A DNA stretch of 64,000 nucleotides. It comes from Elgaria multicarinata webbii. Its lineage: Eukaryota; Chordata; Lepidosauria; Squamata; Anguidae. Both the position numbers and the translations under genes were made by a program. Where the stretch lies: positions 446,501 to 510,500 of the forward strand of contig NC_086188.1 in the NCBI RefSeq assembly GCF_023053635.1, given 5' to 3'. The notes below the pieces were generated by a model, which made no database searches, was not told the DNA's origin, and saw only the letters and a program-made list of their open reading frames with translations. Positions 60,918-64,000 of the stretch are shown one piece after another; position 1 is the first letter of the stretch, and each line of letters begins with the position of its first letter.

Positions 60918-60995
60918 TGGCTCAGCGGCCAGGGAGAGGCTTACCTCCGTGGCGGAGCAGACTCTTTGCACATCCCAGGTTCAGTGCCCGAAGCC
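60918..60995 (+). mobile_element. tRNA-derived SINE head
   Basis: CTCTGGCTCAGCGGCCAGGG corresponds to the A box, and GACTCTTTGCACATCCCAGG with TTCAGTGCCC to the B box. No tail recognised. Confidence 0.55.
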
Positions 60996-61523
60996 ACTGT
61001 TTTCACTTTCCCCCTGGCCTCACAGCCACGCTACCTCCCAACCCACCCACCCAGCCAGTCCCTCAGTTCCTCTTTTAGCACACAGCCATTCCCATTTTTT
61101 GGGCCTACATGAAGTTTTCAGCGAGCCAGTTTGAACACTCCAGCTGGGAAGTTTTCAACTTCCTGTAAATGTCTTCCCCTTTCCCTATTTGGAATGTTTA
61201 TGAAGATTCTGTGGCATGACAGCAGTTCAGCCAGTGCCTATATGAGGCTAAAGGGTGGCAGGCAGGCAGGCAGCAGATGCGTGAGGCTGCAAACGCAGGC
61301 CAACAAAATTGTTCCCACCCCCTTCCCCTTCCTTCTGTTCTGTGAACCAGTTCAGCTTCTGTTTTCTGAGCTCCTACCTTCCCACAGCCCTCTTTTCCTT
61401 GGTCATTCCCTCTGTGATGTCAGAGGAGGTCAGCCAATCACAGCCAGAGGAAACCCCTCAGTTCATTAGAGTACGACTCAACAGCAGGGAAGCTGGGGGT
61501 GCTGCACACCCACCCCACTGTGC

Positions 61524-61720
61524 TTGGAGTGCGGTGCAGTGGTTAGAGTGCGGGACTAGGCCTGAGCTCAAATCCCTTTGGGCCACTCACAACGGTCAGT
61601 CTAACCTTCCTCACAGGGATGTTGTGAGAATAAAATAGGAATGGGTGCGGAGAGACAAGCAAATATACCTTATTGAGCCCCTTGGGGAAAGGGCAGGCTA
61701 TAAACGGAATAAATATTGTA
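61524..61720 (+). mobile_element. Squamate SINE, near full length
   Basis: GGAGTGCGGTGCAGTGGTTA and GAGTGCGGGACTAGGCC lead to a B-box-like GCTCAAATCCC. Then come CCTCACAGGGATGTTGTGAG and a GAATAAAATAGGAATG tail, ending near GGCTATAAACGGAATAAAT. Confidence 0.8.
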
Positions 61721-62460
61721 TGTAATCGGAGTTTTATGCTTTTTATGGCTTTAAATTTTGTATATTTGTTTTTAACATTCTGTGTTTTAAACTTTGTAAA
61801 CTATCCAGAGAGCTTTGGCTAGGGGGCCATATATAAATGTAATAAATAATAATAAAAAAATAGATTTTAAAGCTTTTGCAAGTGTGTTTTTCGCCATTTG
61901 CGCATGAAACACTTCCCCCCTCACTTGCTAAAAAGAGTGTCTTTTCCAAGACAACGGCAGCTAATGAGAAAAAGCCGAATCATTAAAACAAAATCTGTGT
62001 CACCCAAATAAGCACGTGGCTTGACCGGGGGGTGGGAGGGGACACACAATGGCAAAACCAAACCTTTTCTGAGCTTTTCACCTCTCCAGGTTTGGAGAGC
62101 CAAGCCGGATTCACTCGGCTGGCTAGCGAGCCCAGAGACCTGGTCTTTTAGGAGCAGAACAATTATGAGCGGGGGGGGGGGGGCGGGGGGGGGAGAGGGC
62201 ACCAGAAACGGGGAAGCAGAAAAACAAGGGCCTTCCCAGACCCATCTTTAGCCGGGTAAGGCCGCATTTCGAAGGAGGGCTGAGCCTGACCACCATCCCT
62301 ACACAACCCCCCTCTTTCTCCCCCAGGCCGGCACATGCACACGCACACAGTCAACATGGCTGCCAAAACCGTTGCGTAACCAGGTGTAAAGGTGTGCTGC
62401 TGTTCAGTCACGCCAGGCCGGCAGCCGCCCCGTTCTTCCAAAGGCCCCAAACCTCTTGAA

Positions 62461-62512
62461 GCATTTTACACCTTTATTCTTTTGATGCATTTTACACCTT
62501 TACTCTTTTGAA
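62461..62512. repeat. 26-bp tandem duplication
   Basis: GCATTTTACACCTTTATTCT plus TTTGAT is repeated at once with two differences. Confidence 0.9.
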
Positions 62513-62565
62513 AAGACAAAACTTCTCTCCCCGTGAACCTTCCCCAACCTGCCCCCCCTCAATAT

Positions 62566-62612
62566 GCTGCACTACAACACCCATCATCCCCTGCCAGCAC
62601 AGCCAATCTACC
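62566..62612. mobile_element. MITE fragment
   Basis: CACTACAACACCCATCATCC and CCAGCACAGCCAAT fit the GTAGTCCAA MITE family. Confidence 0.4.
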
Positions 62613-63182
62613 ATCTACCTCTGAGGAAATGGTTCCCTTCTCCATTCTAAGTGTGTCTTTCATGATGGACTCTGCAGGCGCTCAGAGACACTTTACTTGA
62701 TTGCTTATTACGTCTTCTTTCATCAAAGAGAAAGAGGGAGCAAAGCCTAAAAGCAGGACCGGAAGTCCCTGCGAGGAGGAGGAGGAGGCGGCGGAGGCCT
62801 CTGGAGGATCGGATTTGAGTGTGGCAGAAGCGTTTGGAGGCTACAGGCGACTCCAGGGGATGACGCAGGCGCTGACGGGGCAAGAGAAAGTTCTGCCACA
62901 ATAAATCTGTTCTTCCTTTAAAGAGATCATAAAAGATTCTTTATTTAAAAAAAAAAACCCGCTGTAAACCACTGGAATTGAACCAGATGTTTCTCCAGGA
63001 AATGAGAAATAGGCCCCCCAGACACAATCCAGCAAAGCATTTACAAACTCCAAATTCCCCCAAACTTCTCTACAAGCAGCCGCGGCCCTGATTTTCTTAG
63101 GAAGAATAGACGCCCCACGCCTGCGTTTGCATGCGCACAGGGTCCAGTTCTAGCACCCGAGACCAGGCAGCCGCCTCCCCCA

Positions 63183-63287
63183 CCTCAGCACCCTCCGGAT
63201 ATGCCAGACCACAACTCCCATCACTCCCAACAGACATGGCAGACCGGGGTGGGGGGGTGGAATTTGTAGTCCACCACTTCAGCACAG
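63183..63287. mobile_element. MITE, degraded
   Basis: CAGCACCCTCCGGATATGCC, ACCACAACTCCCATCACTCC and, inverted, GGAATTTGTAGTCCACC. Same family. Confidence 0.55.
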
Positions 63288-64000
63288 CACTCCAGGACAA
63301 GCATCCGGGGCCATTCGCCCAAAGCAAAGGAGTAGCGGAAAGACCCACAGGGCAGCCCCAGGGGCGAAGCCTGGACCGGGGGGGGGGGGGGGGGAGGGGC
63401 AGGACCAAAGTGCAACGCAGGCGCCCTGCTCAGGGCACCGGCCTCCCCCCGCCCCCCCCCCCGATCCCCAACAAAGTCGTTCCCGGGTATATGAGGACTC
63501 AGCCTCCCACCCAAAGCCTCAGGATCACACAGCTGCGATTTAGAAACACACACGGACGACAACGCAACCCCAGCACCCAGCACCCGCGGGCCCAGATCCA
63601 AGGCAGCGCTCAACACTTCATATCCTGGTTGTCAACGAAATCCCCAAGATGGTTTGCATAAATGCTGCCAATAAAACGCCATTAACCCCCCCCCCCCAGA
63701 AAACCCAACTCCAACGCAAGTCCTGGGGTTGCAATGGACGCAGCAGCAGCTCAGCAGTTCCTGTCAGCAAAACAAGCCCCTCCAGGTCAGCCCACGGAGA
63801 GCCACGAACTGGTGGCGGATAAGTGGCACAGGGGTGGGGGGGAGCAGCCAGGCTTGGGGGGGGGGCGCGTTAGGGATTCAGAGCAGAGGCACCGCGCCCC
63901 CTCCCAAAACCCAGGCCCGCCTACAGCTCCCAATGCATTTTCTGGGGCGCATCCACGCGCCCCCCTTTAACGATCCACACACACGCACGCAGCTCCCTCC

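Larger units (their letters stand above)
53264..64000 (-). other. HIP1R: HIP1R intron 1 (partial), no coding seen
   Basis: Exon 1 should encode about 31 residues ending in REQFDKTQ-like sequence before a phase-0 donor. I searched the - strand for it and did not find it. The interval holds SINEs, MITEs, LINE-like tails, GA-rich and C-rich simple repeats. Intervals such as 54220-55600 and 56400-57260 show nothing recognisable. Confidence 0.75.

Noticed and set aside
53270-64000. Search for HIP1R exon 1
   Set aside because: No - strand sequence resembling the conserved N-terminal peptide before a phase-0 donor was found, so none is annotated.

Overview
The window is vertebrate nuclear DNA, most likely from a squamate reptile. 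This is inferred from its tRNA-derived SINEs ending in lizard-type tails, CR1-like LINE 3' ends with the ATTCTATGATTCT terminus, palindromic MITEs and abundant microsatellites, together with two intron-rich conserved vertebrate genes. I see no bacterial, plasmid or viral gene system.

Layout. (1) 1-8258 is intergenic and AT-richer, made of repeats and unique sequence without a supported gene. (2) A CpG-island promoter at about 8260-9100 drives VPS37B on the + strand. VPS37B has four coding exons (8629-8733, 23080-23251, 24735-24817, 26412-26909) encoding 285 residues and a 14.3-kb first intron. (3) 26910 to about 32.5 kb is the probable VPS37B 3' UTR. (4) HIP1R is on the - strand and convergent with VPS37B. 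Coding exons 2-32 lie between 53263 and 33910 and join in frame to 1,034 residues plus a stop. The first exon, expected to hold the N-terminal ~31 residues, is not visible and must lie beyond 64000. (5) 53264-64000 is HIP1R intron 1, holding SINEs, MITEs and simple repeats.

Function. VPS37B is an ESCRT-I subunit acting in endosomal sorting. HIP1R links clathrin-coated membranes to actin through its ANTH, coiled-coil and THATCH (I/LWEQ) domains. The two genes are adjacent and convergent on human chromosome 12q24.31, so the pairing here is conserved synteny rather than an operon-like unit.

The most interesting signals are: a probable minor-spliceosome (U12-type) intron between HIP1R exons 2 and 3 with no AG acceptor and a one-base phase conflict; a very recent 311-bp fold-back palindrome in VPS37B intron 1 built around a MITE hairpin; and a perfect inverted repeat carrying AATAAA on both strands between the convergent genes, which looks like a shared bidirectional polyadenylation site. 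No new multi-gene system was found.
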